Below are positions 12,301 to 28,359 of a DNA stretch of 64,000 nucleotides, in pieces. The notes below the pieces were generated by a model. That model was not told the DNA's origin. It was given only the letters and a program-made list of their open reading frames with translations, and did not search any database. Position 1 is the first letter of the stretch. Each line of letters begins with the position of its first letter. This stretch comes from Microbotryomycetes sp. JL201 (taxonomy: Eukaryota > Basidiomycota > Microbotryomycetes): NCBI GenBank assembly GCA_033819885.1, contig JAQYUZ010000008.1:467096-531095 (forward strand). Reading direction: 5' to 3'. A program made the position numbers and the translations under genes.

Positions 12301-12573
12301 GGTTCTTGACCAAAAGTGCGCGACCTCTGCCGTAATAGAGGCCGGTACCATGCGCGTCATTTTGACGCTTTCGCGTTTGACGAGTCGAAGGAGGAGGTCG
12401 ATGAAGCCTGGCGACGGTGTATCAGCAAGCACGGTCAAACGAGGTTGCAGCGACTGACCATCCTCGGATTCTTCCGGATGCACGTCCAAGCTTCGGAGCT
12501 TGGCGACAAGATCCAAGTCGGCTTGTTCAGCCAGAGTTGCCTGGACTTCGGTCTCGGACTCTTTACGTTCCAA
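12103..12573 (-). pseudogene. Unrecognised coding sequence, probable relic of a duplicated gene
   Basis: An open frame of about 156 codons beginning at an ATG at 12573. It contains HFWSRTLDLATTLALVCWAN and MRFVAGREFESALPIL; the second segment is closely similar to one translated from the left repeat arm on the other strand. After the stop, similarity between the arms continues in other frames to about 11806, which argues that the original gene was longer and has decayed by frameshifts, unless an unrecognised intron restores the frame. I do not recognise the family. Confidence 0.45.
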
Positions 12574-12973
12574 ACTTGAAAGATTTACATTTCGGCTCGT
12601 GGGATTGGATCACTATGTTGCCAATGCTGAAACAAGATGGAAGGATTTCGCAATATAGAGCAGCTTTCGCCACGTAGGAGCTGACTTCTACAGTGAGTTT
12701 TCATTTCACCTGTTTCACCAGCTACGTGCTCATCTCAACGAAAAAACGGCTCGGGAGAGAGGGCCAAGCATCGTGTGCGGCTAAGGCAAACAGCCAACGG
12801 CCAGTGGGCGTTCTTCGTGGTCTCGACGGTAAGCAGGCCGTTCGCATGGTTTGCTAGTGCTGCGCGACAGAACGGCGGGTCGCTCAAAAGCGTAGTTCTC
12901 CGCAAGCTAGACTTGCATATTGCTTTTAAATCAGACGATATTGTCACGCATACAACTCGTCCGTCAAAAGTCT
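12574..12973. other. Intergenic stretch
   Basis: Short frames on both strands only. A small plus-strand frame (12775-12990) has a TANGQWAFFVV segment faintly like the strand after the second Cys in FAR1-like fingers, but the zinc ligands are absent, so I do not call it. Confidence 0.4.
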
Positions 12974-13323
12974 TCATTTGCTACTGGTAGCCTTAGGCGG
13001 CGCTTCCCAATTCGCGCTCGACTGATCGTAGATCATGAGATTGATTACGCAGCCAGACTGATACCAGTCGTCCAGGCTTATTTCAGTCGTCCGTGGTGAT
13101 GGCTCCGTTCATTAACAAGAAAGAGGTGTTGGCACTGTAACACCTCCTATCCAGTATCGCGTGTGTGCGCGAGCGACTTGCCAAGTCCATCGGCCGTCGT
13201 TCTGTTGCCCCGACAAGACATCGTCTTGGGTCAACTTTACCGTGACATTCGTGCCGAGCGCGTCGCTGTACGTGTCAAGCCTGTCGTCGCTGACTTGAAC
13301 GCGCGCCGCGCGCAACGATCGCC
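12974..13323 (-). CDS. Small unrecognised protein, 5' end unresolved
   Basis: Two minus-strand exons look like one real protein. The first (about 13323 to 13130) reads RVQVSDDRLDTYSDALG, then LTQDDVLSGQQNDGRWTWQV and HTRYWIGG. The second (13057-12974) reads SGCVINLMIYDQSSANWEAP and ends in SSK and a stop. They are joined by a GT-AG intron of about 75-80 nt, in frame when the donor after GGVT (13128) is used. The composition (Trp, Asp, Gln, balanced hydrophobics) differs from the antisense shadows nearby. An acceptor GCGCAG precedes the first exon, so at least one 5' exon is missing from my model; an ATG at 13546 opening with a hydrophobic stretch is a candidate. Function unknown; it lies head-to-head with the MYST gene. 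Confidence 0.4.
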
Positions 13324-13597
13324 CTGCGCACGACAACAGCCTTTGCACGCGGGAAGCAAGGTCGCAGCGGCAAGCTTGATCCTCGTGGACGCGGCCAAGA
13401 ACGTGTCAATCGACGCCAACGTTTGCGAGCGAGCACAGGCGCTCTTGTTTTGAATCGCGGGCGACGTTGCGCGCGACCGCCCAAGGACAGCGGTGAGTGC
13501 GAGTATGGCGTCTTGTTGGCGCAGTGCACGAGCACAGGAAAGCATGGACTGATGACGCCCGCCTTTGTTTACTCGGACAGTGTCCTCCTCGCAGGCG

Positions 13598-18217
<4,620 letters not shown>

Positions 18218-18522
18218 GCCATGTCACAATGTCGCCTTTTCGCTCGGTAGCAATGGTGTGCATGGGACTGTGGCATTTTCCAGGCTTGCATCGCGGACTT
18301 TTCGGACACATGAACGGAGCTGAAGAATTATTTTGGATCGTGCCTCTCCTTTTGATGTACCCAAAAAAAAGTAATGACAAACACTAGTTTACGACATGGA
18401 AACTGTGCGGCCCCACCTTACCCGAAAGCTGAAGGCGATGACGTCGTTGGCCGCGTCTGCGGGTCTGTCGTCCTCGGACCGTTTTTCCCTCGATATTGAC
18501 TGTCGGAAGCTCGACCTTGAGA

Positions 18523-20114
18523 ATGCTTTCGAGGACCTTGCTTCGCTCTGAGCTGTTTCAGCGGACCGTCACGGCGTCTGTGCCTCGTGCGATCGCCGTT
18601 CGGTCGTTGTCGACGACGTCGAGGTTGCTGTTGACCGCTCCCTCGCGACCTAACTTGGCCACTGGTTCAGTAGCTCAACAACCAGGCTCCAAGTCTATCA
18701 GGGAGCTCGGCAAAAACGCAAAGGAAGAAGTACAAGGCGTAGCACAAACCGTCTCGGACGTCATCTCTGGAGGAGGCATCGCAGAGCAACAGAAACAAGT
18801 CCTTACAGACAAGAAAGGTGACCATGGTGGAATGGGAACTCTTACAGCTGATCTGGTAAATTGTCACGGCGGTCCCTTTGCTTTCTGTTTGAACAAACTT
18901 GGGCAGACCAATGAAGCAAGGCGCGAAGGCTGACTACTGTACGATGATGGGGTACAACAATTGTAGAACGCAGTCAAGAACCTCGGTCAAAGCATTCCAA
19001 AACACGCATTGATCTGGGGAGGCATGGGCTTGATTCCGTACGCTGGTACGGCCGCCGCCACAGTTCACCTTGCCCGTCAAGCTTCAATCGCCGTTGACGC
19101 TTCGCGTGCGTGCCATCAACGTACTTCAATCAGAAAATTGAATTGACTTGCTCTTCTTGATGCCATAGGCTCGACCGGTGTCGACCCGGAAGCAGCGCTG
19201 CTCGTTTTGTCCCAAGTCCAACATTTGCAGATCGCTTACGGCGCAGTCTTGTTGTCATTCCTCGGTGCTATTCACTGGGGCTTTGAGGTGCGGCCGCCAC
19301 TGGTTGTGCTACAGTCTCATGAATCGACACGCTAACGTTCGAGCACAAATTCTCAGTTCGCCAAGTACGGCGGCGTGCTCGGCAACACACGATATGTCCT
19401 CGGCATCGTACCTTGCGTTGTTGGATGGGGATCTTTGCTCTTGGCGCCGCAATATGCCCTGCTGACGCAGTGGGCGGGCTTTTTTGGAGCTTGGTACATT
19501 GACCAACAGGCGACAGTTCGTGGTTTGACACCGAGGTGGTACTCTACCGTCAGTCCTCAACAACGAAACATCGCGGCCACCCTGCTTGTGATGCTGATTG
19601 CTTCAGCCCGAACAAACAGTATCGCTTTTGGTTGACGGCGCTTGTCGGATCGTCAATCTTGCTGACTTTGGCCGGCGAGAGTTACTTTGGGCCTGACGCA
19701 AAGACGATGAAGACAAAGTCCGAGGTTCTCGCCATGGCCGAGGGCAAGTCTCGCAAGCCAACCATTCCTAGAGGGCAAGTCTTTAACGTGTCAGTAGAGC
19801 GATTGCGTCGGGAGCTGATTCTTGGTCGAACACTGCAGTGAATCTGCCGACCTGGGAGAGATGAGAGTTGCCAAGACCAAGGAGAACGCAGACGCTTTTG
19901 TGCAGTTTTCCAAGATTGACAAGGAGCAAGAGGAGAAGGAAGCAAAGGAGCAAGAGGAAAAAGAGGCAGAGGAGCAAAAGAAGCGGGAGGAAGAGGCAGT
20001 GCGTAATCACAAAGCTTGGCCAAATTTGTCCGCGCTAACATTCGTGTGTTGCAGACCAAGGCTGAGCGCGAAGAGAAGGCGAAAAAGGGAAGAGCACAGA
20101 GTGGACAATACTGA
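18523..20114 (+). CDS. Mitochondrial DUF3429 membrane protein
   Basis: The N-terminus (MLSRTLLRSELFQRTVTAS, Arg-rich and acid-free at first) looks like a mitochondrial targeting sequence. After a linker and the segment IPKHALIWGGMGLIPYAGTA, several hydrophobic helices follow: VLLSFLGAIHWGFE, GIVPCVVGWGSLLLAP, ALLTQWAGFFGAWYIDQ and FWLTALVGSSILLTLAG. The FLGAIHWGFE motif is characteristic of DUF3429/TMEM69-like inner-membrane proteins. A Lys/Glu-rich coiled tail (about 19855-20114) is spliced on through a 49-nt intron (GTCAGT...CTGCAG). The biochemical function of the family is not established. The ATG at 18523 is the first that opens the targeting sequence. Confidence 0.8.
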
Positions 20115-20391
20115 ACGGAACAGAATAGTTGAGAAGCTTTCAAGCATGATCATTGTTTGGCACATGACTGTATATTTCCTTTCGAACGTTTCGGCGAAGG
20201 GCTGAGAAGGCCCGAACAGGTCACGATCACCCCTTCCCATCGCCCTCTGCCTAGCTGACAAGCGGCCCATTCTCAGTATCTGAACCGTCCATCTCCTTCG
20301 TAGCCTCTAGAGCGTGTCGGGTACAGCGTCGACGGCTCGCGGATCCTCCGCAACTTTTGCTCATCGCCGACGAGCAACAACATTGACGAGC

Positions 20392-20987
20392 ATGGCACCA
20401 GCACAGCTAGAGTTGTTCAAGTTTGCACTATGTACGTGCGACCGCTCCACGCCGTGACCTGCTCAAGCTGTCGCCACAGCGGCTCAGCTTGAGCACCTCG
20501 AATGCCACTGCATCGGCCGTCCACAAGTGTCTGACCATATGCCTTTCTTTTTTTGTGCTCAGATGTGTTTGTCCCTATCGCTGCCATGATTCACTATGGT
20601 GACCCGGACTGGTACGAACGCCATGTTGGACCGCTGCGTGAATGGTACAGGAGAGACGATCTAAGACAGGTGAGAGCATTCCCGAATGATTCAGAACATT
20701 GATGTTGACCTTGTTTGCCAACGCATCACGCACTATTCCTCACGCGCCTTTTGCTGTCCGCCGAGAAACAGGTTGCGCCACCTCAAACGACGGACGAACT
20801 CAAAGCCGAGCTCGACAGGTTGAGAGATCAGCGGCTCGCAAGAAAACAAAACAAACTGGCAACGTCTGGGATTGGCTTGGATGACGAAGCCAGAGGTCCA
20901 GCAGCGTCTCAGCCGAGTCCAGTGTTGGACGCTTTGAGGGGAAATCAAAGCAGCGAGGCTTGGAAGCAGGAGAAGAGATGGGTGTAG
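20392..20987 (+). CDS. PET100: PET100-like cytochrome c oxidase assembly factor
   Basis: Small mitochondrial inner-membrane protein of 120 residues needed in yeast for late assembly of complex IV. Exons 20392-20431, 20563-20669 and 20772-20987 are frame-consistent. The N-terminus MAPAQLELFKFALYVFVPIA matches the Pet100 pattern (a LE-x-FKF motif leading into one transmembrane helix), followed by HYGDPDWYERHVGPLREWYR. The C-terminal half is charged (LKAELDRLRDQRLARK) and probably faces the intermembrane space, as in the family. The length is close to that of other Pet100 proteins. Confidence 0.85.
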
Positions 20988-21443
20988 TGAACTCAGGACA
21001 AATCTGTTGCGCTGTATCACATCCGAATGTCCAGGACGAGGGTGCAGGACATGTGAGCTCGGGAATGCCGATCAAATATCCTGAATGTGGGCCACCAAGG
21101 GTGGCCATAAAAAAGCTCGGCAAACAGTCAACATTCTTATTCGACAACCGTGATGCGGACAAGAGGTTTTGACGTTTCTGAGGTATAATGACCTATGTCC
21201 AGGTATCGTCGCCCTGGCTACACGCTCCCAGCGATGGCCTCAAGAAGGCGTGAATACATTCGTGTTTTAAGCGTTCAACTTGAGCTATACTTACGTTTGC
21301 CCGTGAATTCTTGACCTGGGCTCTAATGACGTCATTACTCACCCTTTCGCCGGCGCCGTAAGCGCGAGCCTTCGGGCTAAACACCTGCCATCTTCACCTC
21401 TAAACCTTTACCGCTCAACGTCTCTGTCCAACTCTCAAGTACA
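20988..21443. promoter_or_regulatory. Intergenic region upstream of the DJ-1-like gene
   Basis: Holds the PET100 3' end and the promoter of the following gene. No gene or recognised element seen; short frames only. Confidence 0.4.
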
Positions 21444-22145
21444 ATGTCTGCAGCAAAGCGCATCGTCCATGTGGTCACCAACGTCTCCAAGTACGAGAAC
21501 AAGCCAGAAGAGAACATTCCGACCGGACTCTGGGCAGGGGAGCTCTCCCACGCCTGGGACGTGTTTGCTGAAAAAGGTTACCAGCAAACGATCGTCAGTC
21601 CGAAAGGCGGCAAAGTCCCTATCGAACCAAAGTCGCTGCAGTTCCCCGCAAGTGATGCTTCGGCGAAATCATGGACCGAACAACAGGACAAAGTCGCTCT
21701 GCTAGAAAACACCAAGTCTGTGACCGACGTTGACGCCAAAGACATTGACGCATTGTACTTGACCGGCGGTCACGCCGTCATGTTTGACTTTGACGACGCA
21801 AATTTGCAAAAGCTTATCATGGACGTTTGGAAGAACGGCGGTATCGTTTCATCAGTTTGTCACGGTTACTGCGGCCTGCTTGATGTCAAGGACGACGCCG
21901 GCAAGTACTTGATTGCAGATAAAAAGTTGACTGGCTTTTCGTGGAACGAAGAAGTCATGGCGCTCGTATCAAAGCACGTACCATACAATGCCGAGGAACG
22001 TGCAAAGGAGCGCGGCGGCAAGTATGAAAAGGCGCTTGTCCCGTTTGTGTCAAACGTCGTCGTCGACGGAAAGCTCGTCACAGGCCAAAACCCTGCTTCA
22101 GCAAAGGCGACGGCCGAAAAGATTGTAGAGTTGCTGTCGGTCTGA
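21444..22145 (+). CDS. HSP31: HSP31-like DJ-1/PfpI family protein (glyoxalase III type)
   Basis: Intronless gene of 233 residues, an exception in this intron-rich window. It belongs to the class I glutamine-amidotransferase-like DJ-1 superfamily; fungal Hsp31 proteins convert methylglyoxal to lactate without glutathione and protect against oxidative stress. Visible features: GLWAGELSHAWDVF with the conserved Glu, DALYLTGGHAVMFDF, and the nucleophile elbow SSVCHGYCGLL with the catalytic Cys followed by His. C-terminal FVSNVVVDGKLVTGQNPASA is typical of the family. No targeting signal, so cytosolic. Confidence 0.93.
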   Translation: MSAAKRIVHVVTNVSKYENKPEENIPTGLWAGELSHAWDVFAEKGYQQTIVSPKGGKVPIEPKSLQFPASDASAKSWTEQQDKVALLENTKSVTDVDAKDIDALYLTGGHAVMFDFDDANLQKLIMDVWKNGGIVSSVCHGYCGLLDVKDDAGKYLIADKKLTGFSWNEEVMALVSKHVPYNAEERAKERGGKYEKALVPFVSNVVVDGKLVTGQNPASAKATAEKIVELLSV

Positions 22146-23154
22146 GCAAAAACCTTGCTGCATTCAAGTTCTTGTGAAGTGACGTAAACAACGAGGTTCT
22201 CGCATTCTGATCTCTCGCGGGGGAACCTGCATGTAGACCTGACCAAAAGCGAGAGCGAATATCTGTCTGCAATGCGGCATACGATTTCTCGGCAAGCTTT
22301 AGTTGGTGTCTGATCCGATGAACCGGGCAAAAAGGATGCAGCATTGAGAGCAGAAGAATGCAAGCCGTCACCTGCGCAGTCTGTGCTTTGTTCATCGGTC
22401 GGGTTTGCGAGGAAACTCTTTTGCCATTGTCGATCTCATGTACCTCCTTCTCTCGTTTCCTGATTGTTCGCGACGACAGCGAATCGTTCAATGTTTCGCG
22501 TCGGATTGTTTCCTGACGGTCAGAGGTTTGCGCGAGGCTCGCTTTCAATCGCCGTCGAGTATTTACTGTCCCATTCGACAGACTTTAGAGATAATTGAGG
22601 GTCCGCTCGGGGCACACCCGCGGATTGCGAAGAGGCAGGAAGGCCTGGGCCCTTGTCTTTTAAAATGAAGGCCTGGACCTGTTTGCGCAAAAGATTTCGG
22701 GCTCACGCGGATGTTTTCGATCGCGATCGGCATTTTGGCGGGTACATACGGGCTGTTGTGCGGGCGGTGCATGACTGACACGAAAATCAGGCGTATCAGC
22801 TGCGGCCCGGCGCCGAACGAGGACTGTCCGATCGCTAGCCACGCTACTCTTTTCAAACACACAAGGTCCGCTGTCTTCACGTGCAGTTGATCGAAACCCG
22901 ATTGTGCACAAAGACATCAGACTCGAGCAGAGGCGACAGGGAGATTTCAAGCCACCTTGGCGCGACGACAGTTGCGTCAACCCCTTCCTCACCACACCTG
23001 CTACAACACCTGGCGGAGTAGCACCGATCCCTCGTGATTCGTCAACCTATCCTGGTCTTTGTCAGCGGCAAGCTCGGGGGAAGACGTCAATCTCGTTTGA
23101 CAGAGCGAGTGCGTGCACGCCAGTCTGCGCCGATACACCTTGAAGCTGGATACA
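22146..23154. other. About 1 kb intergenic region before SKN7
   Basis: Only scattered short frames. It must contain the terminator of the HSP31-like gene and the SKN7 promoter. I see no tRNA, repeat or further gene. Confidence 0.45.
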
Positions 23155-24738
23155 ATGTCAGACTACCACCACTACAACGGAGGCGCCTATCAGCAGCCGC
23201 CCCACGCCGCGCACCACCACCACATGCTGCGCGGCCAGCAGCAACCGGCCCCACCACCGCAGCACGCTGCGCCAGACCAGCTCGACCAAGCACCGACGAC
23301 GCGCAAGCGAAAAGCTGCACAGCACCAGCAACAGCAGATGCACCAACAGCTCGAAGACGACGACGAGGACGAGCCGAAACCGTCAAAGGACAAGTCTGGC
23401 GGATCAGACTTTGTCAAAAAGCTGTACAAGTGAGCACTCTCTTTCGTCCCTCATAGTCGTAAAAGCCCACGATCGGTCTCGACGCGTGTCTGACAACGTC
23501 CTTCCCGTCGCCGCAGCATGCTCGAAGGCGGCCAGTATCCAGACGTCGTCAGCTGGGGATACACAGGAGACTCGTTCGTCGTCAAGGCAGGTTCAAGGAG
23601 ATCAAACTGCAGCTTGGACTATCGCTCTGACCCGTCTGTGCGGCATCTAGGACATTAACGCGTTTACGAAAGAGATTCTTCCGCTTCATTTCAAACATTC
23701 CAACTTTTCGAGCTTTGTCAGGCAACTCAACAAATATGATTTTCACAAAGTAAAAGGAACAGAAGATAGACCGAGCCCATACGGAGAGCATGTGAGGGCT
23801 CCTCGTCGGATTCATGATTAGCCGCTACTGACTGTCGACGTATGATCCAGTCCTGGGAGTTTACGCATCCAGAGTTTAGGTCCGACATGCAGACGTCGCT
23901 GGAAAATATTAAAGTAAAGTGGTGACGCCAGTATGATCATCTTGTCTCCCAAAAGGCTGACATCGGGACCCTTTTTCAGCGCAAGGCAACGTCCAAAAAG
24001 TCAGGAACGACGGCAAGGAAACAAGTTGCAGACAGCCAATCACCTGGGCCGTCGTCGATGAACAGGAACAGTGACGTGCAACGTCAATTGGATCAGCTGC
24101 ACCATCAGTACCAAAGCATGACCCAGCACATGAGTAATATTCAGCAAGACTATCAAGTCGTCATGAACGAAATGATGAACTTTCAGCGTAACATGGTCGC
24201 GCAAGACCAACTCATGCAAAATTTGATTCAATACCTGATCAACCTTGAAGCTGGTGCGTGTCTGTTATGGGGGGTATGGTGACTGCAGCGCGCATCATCA
24301 TGACTGACCTTTCGCAAACTTTCGTGTCGTAGATCAGAACGCGGCGACGACGGGCAGCGGCAACACTGCGAATGCGCAATCAGATTTTCAACCGTCGCAG
24401 CAAGCACAAAAGCTCATTTCGTCATACACCGAAGTCGCCAGAGCGTCCTATGATCAGATCGCAGACCTGTCAAGGCGGGCGTCCGTGTCTGGCAGCGGTC
24501 TGCCACCGATCCCTTTACCTCCTCCAGGGTTCGGTCAACTCGACATGCGAGGAGGAGCATTCAGGAGAGATGACGAACCGCCCCGCAACGACGGCTACGG
24601 TGATCACGAGCAGCACAGATCAGCAAGCGCCCAAGGTCAAGCTGCCAGACAAGCTCAGGAACATCAACGTCAACAACAAGCACGTGACCATGCGTCCGCA
24701 GGCCAAATGCGGCCTACTTCTGCTCAGCAACAGCAGTC

Positions 24739-24775
<37 letters not shown>

Positions 24776-26054
24776 CAACAGCAGCAGCAGCAACAACAAA
24801 ACCAAGGCAGTGCGAGCAGGACTGACTCGCCGATCGGGCAATTCCAACCCCGACACTTTCAACATCCGAGCGCTTCGTCCGGCAGCAACGAACCTGGTCA
24901 AACACAGACTATGGTCACTGCTGAAGGTAGCGGCAGCAGCCGTAGACAGACGTACATGCCCGGTTGGGCTGTACCGCCGCGCGTCTTGCTGGTTGAAGAC
25001 GATGCCGTTTGTCGCAAGCTTTCAAGCAAGTTTTTGGAAGTGTTTGGTTGTCAGATTGACGTTGCTACCGATGGTGTCAGTGCCGTCAACAAGGTATGTA
25101 CGAGCAGACGGTCCTCTTTCTTTCGGGCTTTGGCTGGCAAAACGAGATCTGACAAGACGCGGACACGCGATCGCAGATGAACATGCAAAAGTACGACTTG
25201 GTTCTGATGGACATTGTCATGCCAAACCTTGACGGCGTATCTGCCACGTCCCTCATCCGTAAATTCGACCCAATGACGCCCATCATTTCAATGACGAGCA
25301 ACTCTGGACCGAATGACATTATGACATATTTTTCACATGGTAAGTCGACAAGACGCGCGGGCCATTCGGTAGTCGTACGGCTCGCTGTGGCACTATTGTT
25401 GACTTTTCGGTTTGTTCCGGCGCTATTGTAGGTATGAATGACATTTTGCCGAAACCGTTCACAAAGGAAGGACTACTCGGCATGCTCGAGGTGCGCCCTT
25501 ATTCTGGTGAAATGTATGGCAGATTGGATTTTGTTTGCTGACAACACGCGTATCGATGCTATTTCAGAAACATTTAATTCACCTAAAAGTGATGCAACAA
25601 ATGGCCGAGATTCCGAGAGCACTCGGTTTTACAGATAATCAAATTCAAGACGCGTTGGCCGTTTCGACTTTGGGAGAAGAAGGCACGATCATGAACCCGT
25701 TCTCATCCATGGGCATATCTGGTACGTTGCCTGCGGACCGCGTTTGTAAACGAGGCTGCCGTCGATACTGACGGCGCGTGGGATGTGGCGACAGACAACG
25801 ATTATGTCGAGATGCTGCAAGGTATTGCGCTCGAAAAGAATGGCAAGCGCGAGCTCGAAGTCGTGTCGACGATGGATCCGCGCGAAGGCAAGCGCATGAG
25901 GTTCCAAGAGGGTCAGTCCTTTGTAACTTCAATCCCACCCGGCTCGTTGTTTTTCCTTTTCTTGCACTTTTGTATCGGCGGCGCAAAAGGGCACAAGCTT
26001 TTCGCTAACTTGTGTGTGTCTGTGTCTTTGGTTTGTGCAGTTGGTGAAGCCTGA
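23155..26054 (+). CDS. SKN7: Skn7-type response regulator (HSF domain plus receiver)
   Basis: Nuclear two-component response regulator of the Skn7/Prr1 family, the end of the Sln1-type phosphorelay and an oxidative-stress and osmotic regulator. Order: His/Gln/Pro-rich N-terminus; HSF-type DNA-binding domain split over several exons ([46 protein letters not shown]); coiled coil ([20 protein letters not shown]); polyglutamine run near 24725-24801; receiver domain with [13 protein letters not shown] and phospho-acceptor Asp in [13 protein letters not shown], the Thr/Ser switch in ISMTSNSG and the conserved Lys in [10 protein letters not shown]. About ten short GT-AG introns. The last exon adds VGEA and a stop at 26054. 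The long run of Gln separates the two signalling modules. Confidence 0.95.
24725..24801 (+). repeat. CAG/CAA triplet repeat encoding polyglutamine in SKN7
   Basis: About 25 consecutive Gln codons interrupted once by a Ser codon. The first part is nearly pure CAG; the later part alternates CAA and CAG. Pure CAG blocks are prone to length change between strains. Confidence 0.9.
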
Positions 26055-26276
26055 AAAAGGATGCGCGCGGTCAAGAATGGCATGCTCTTTCTGTATAGTT
26101 TGTCCTTTATAGCCCGTCTCGGTTGTTTTTTTCCACCTAGGAGAGGGCTTTGGTGTGAGTCTTTGTGTCAAGTGTCGTGTTGCAAAGTAGTCTGTTCCTT
26201 GTTTGCGGCACGTGATCTCCACTCGCCTTTGACGGCGCGCGGCCGGCGGGATTTTTTTTTGACTTTTGAGACGGCC

Positions 26277-27371
26277 ATGGACGCTGCTCACGTCGATGCT
26301 CTGTGGCGTGAGTTTGTGGGAGCTGTTCGCAAGAAAAGTAACGATATGAGGACGCTCACCGTGACCCACCAGACACTCACGTGTACGTGCTCGGTTTTCT
26401 GCGGTCTCAAGGTCTCGACAAGGCTGCGGACGAGTACCAGACCCAAGTCACCTCAAAGCTGGACAAGGCTTTTAAAAAGCACAGGAAACAAAAGTCGAAG
26501 CGAGCTGTTGCTGACGCTCGATTGACGGACGACGAGGACGTTTGGACGACGTTGGCGACGAAAACGCATCACAACAAGGATACAGTAGACGATGACGAGA
26601 CAAAGCCAGGTGACGAATTGGTTCGACAGAGTAAAGAATGTACAGGTGCAGAACTTGTGCCGCTCGTAAAGGCCAAACTCGCTTTGCAGTGAGTTTCTCT
26701 CTTTCTCTCTCGGGGTTTGGCCCGAATCAAAACAGTGTCGAAATCAGGGCTCCGCTGATAATGACGCTCATTTGCATTGTTTTCATGTTTCTTTCGGGCG
26801 CAGAGGAGGAGCGAAACAATCAACCGTCGTCGGGACAGACTCGGAATCGAGCTCGTCCAACAGCGATTCTGATAGCAATAGCAGCAGCAGCAGCAGCAGC
26901 GATGACGAAGATGATTCCGACGGCGACTCTGACGATGAGTCTGACGCAAAAGACGTTTCAGACCCCGCGTCTGAAGTTGCAGTCGCAAATTTGGTTCACG
27001 AAGCAGTCGAGGGCGTGAAAGCGGTAACGGACAAGGTTGTGAAAGCAGTCGTGCCCGGCAAGAAAGATCAAGACGACGATAAAGAGACCAGCTCTGATTC
27101 TGAATCGACTGACTCGAGCGACTCTTCGTCCTCTTCTGATGATGACGAGGAAGAGCATGAGGAGAACAAGGCAGAGGAGACAGAGTCGTCGACAACCGGT
27201 GGAGAAGAGGCCGTTGCAGAGCTTGTCATCCGTAAGTTTGATCGTGATAGACCGCGTGTTGATGTTTTGCGATGCCAGCAAACTCATGTCTGCTTTCTTC
27301 CATTCAAAGCGAGCAAAAAGCGCAAGGCTTCGGACAGCTCGTCGTCATCTTCGGACAGCGACAGCAGCTCG

Positions 27372-27403
<32 letters not shown>

Positions 27404-28073
27404 TTCCGACAACGACAAACCGCCAACGAAAAAGACGAAAACGGCTGATCGAGCATCCGCCGTACCCAAGCATATCAAGCAAGACGTGTCAGCCGCCTCT
27501 GCAACTACCTCAACGACAGGCACACCTGTTAGATCTCTGTCTAGCGTGGCGAGCGGCCGGGATTCTCCTGCGGCGTCGTCGTCAGGATTCAACACGCCGT
27601 CCGGTAGCGGCGGCGGCGGCAACGTCAAAAACAACAACAACAGTGGCAAGAAGAACCAGAACGAGAGATTTAGACGTGTCAAAGCCGAGGACGTTAAGTT
27701 CCTGGATGACCGATTGAGAGACAACTCGTTTGCAGCAAGGGTGAGTTTCCGTGAGACATGATTTTTGCTTTCCGTGCAATCTCTTATTTAAACAAAGTCC
27801 TGACGCTATTTTCCATCGGTGGCGTGTCAATAGAATGGTGGCATGAGCGATTATGGCAGCAAAGCATCTGCTGATTTGATCGTCACTCGAGGCAAGGGCT
27901 TTACCAAGGAAAAGAACAAGAAGAAGCGGTCAGTCTCGATGTCACTGGATTTTGTAGAGATGCAGGTAATCGCTGACATTTCATTCACTGATTAACTGCG
28001 TGGTCTCGTGTGCAGTGGGTCGTACAGAGGTGGCGAAATTACGATGCAGAGTCATTCGATCAAGTTTGATTGA
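26277..28073 (+). CDS. SRP40: SRP40/NOLC1-like nucleolar phosphoprotein
   Basis: Nopp140-type chaperone of snoRNP assembly. The N-terminus carries a LisH-like motif (HVYVLGFLRSQGLDKAADEY) formed by splicing the first ATG exon (ending after LW) to the next. The middle is a long acidic serine tract (SSSSSSDDEDDSD and similar blocks) with basic patches (SKKRKASDSS, PPTKKTKT), the typical CK2-phosphorylated pattern. The C-terminus is the SRP40_C domain (FRRVKAEDVKFLDDRLRDNS, NGGMSDYGSKASADLIVTRG, KGFTKEKNKKKRGSYRGG) and ends MQSHSIKFD. Introns are GT-AG; the last exon starts inside GSYRGG. Confidence 0.92.
27337..27415 (+). repeat. Serine-codon microsatellite within SRP40
   Basis: Runs of TCG/TCA codons, with TCATCG repeated about five times near 27373-27402, encode a block of roughly 15 Ser residues. 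It gives long spurious antisense Asp frames, which should be ignored. Confidence 0.8.
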
Positions 28074-28359
28074 ACTGCCCACGCATTTCGAGTTCCCTGA
28101 TCAGAGAGCAGGTAGTCTGGGCTGCAAACGATATGCTGCGTTTGCTTTCATGTTATACGACCTCTTTGCAATCTGGTGTCACACAGGGCACGAGCACGTC
28201 GAGCGATTTCCTTTTATGCTGATCTGTGAGCGGATGAGAAAAGGATGTAACTTGAACAAATTTATTATGCAGCGTTGCTTTCACATGACGGATTTCGTCT
28301 CTTGTTCGTATCTCACACACCTTCTCTTTGTGCATTGCCGACGCGGAAGCACCGACCCA

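Noticed and set aside
12775-12990. Possible relic of a fifth FAR1-like finger (TANGQWAFFVV)
   Set aside because: Only one strand-like segment is similar; no Cys/His ligands can be placed.
23087-23429. Overlapping Cys/Trp-rich and Ala-rich minus-strand frames
   Set aside because: Antisense to the His/Gln/Pro-rich Skn7 N-terminus.
27284-27724. Asp-rich minus-strand frame
   Set aside because: Mirror of the serine-codon repeat in SRP40.
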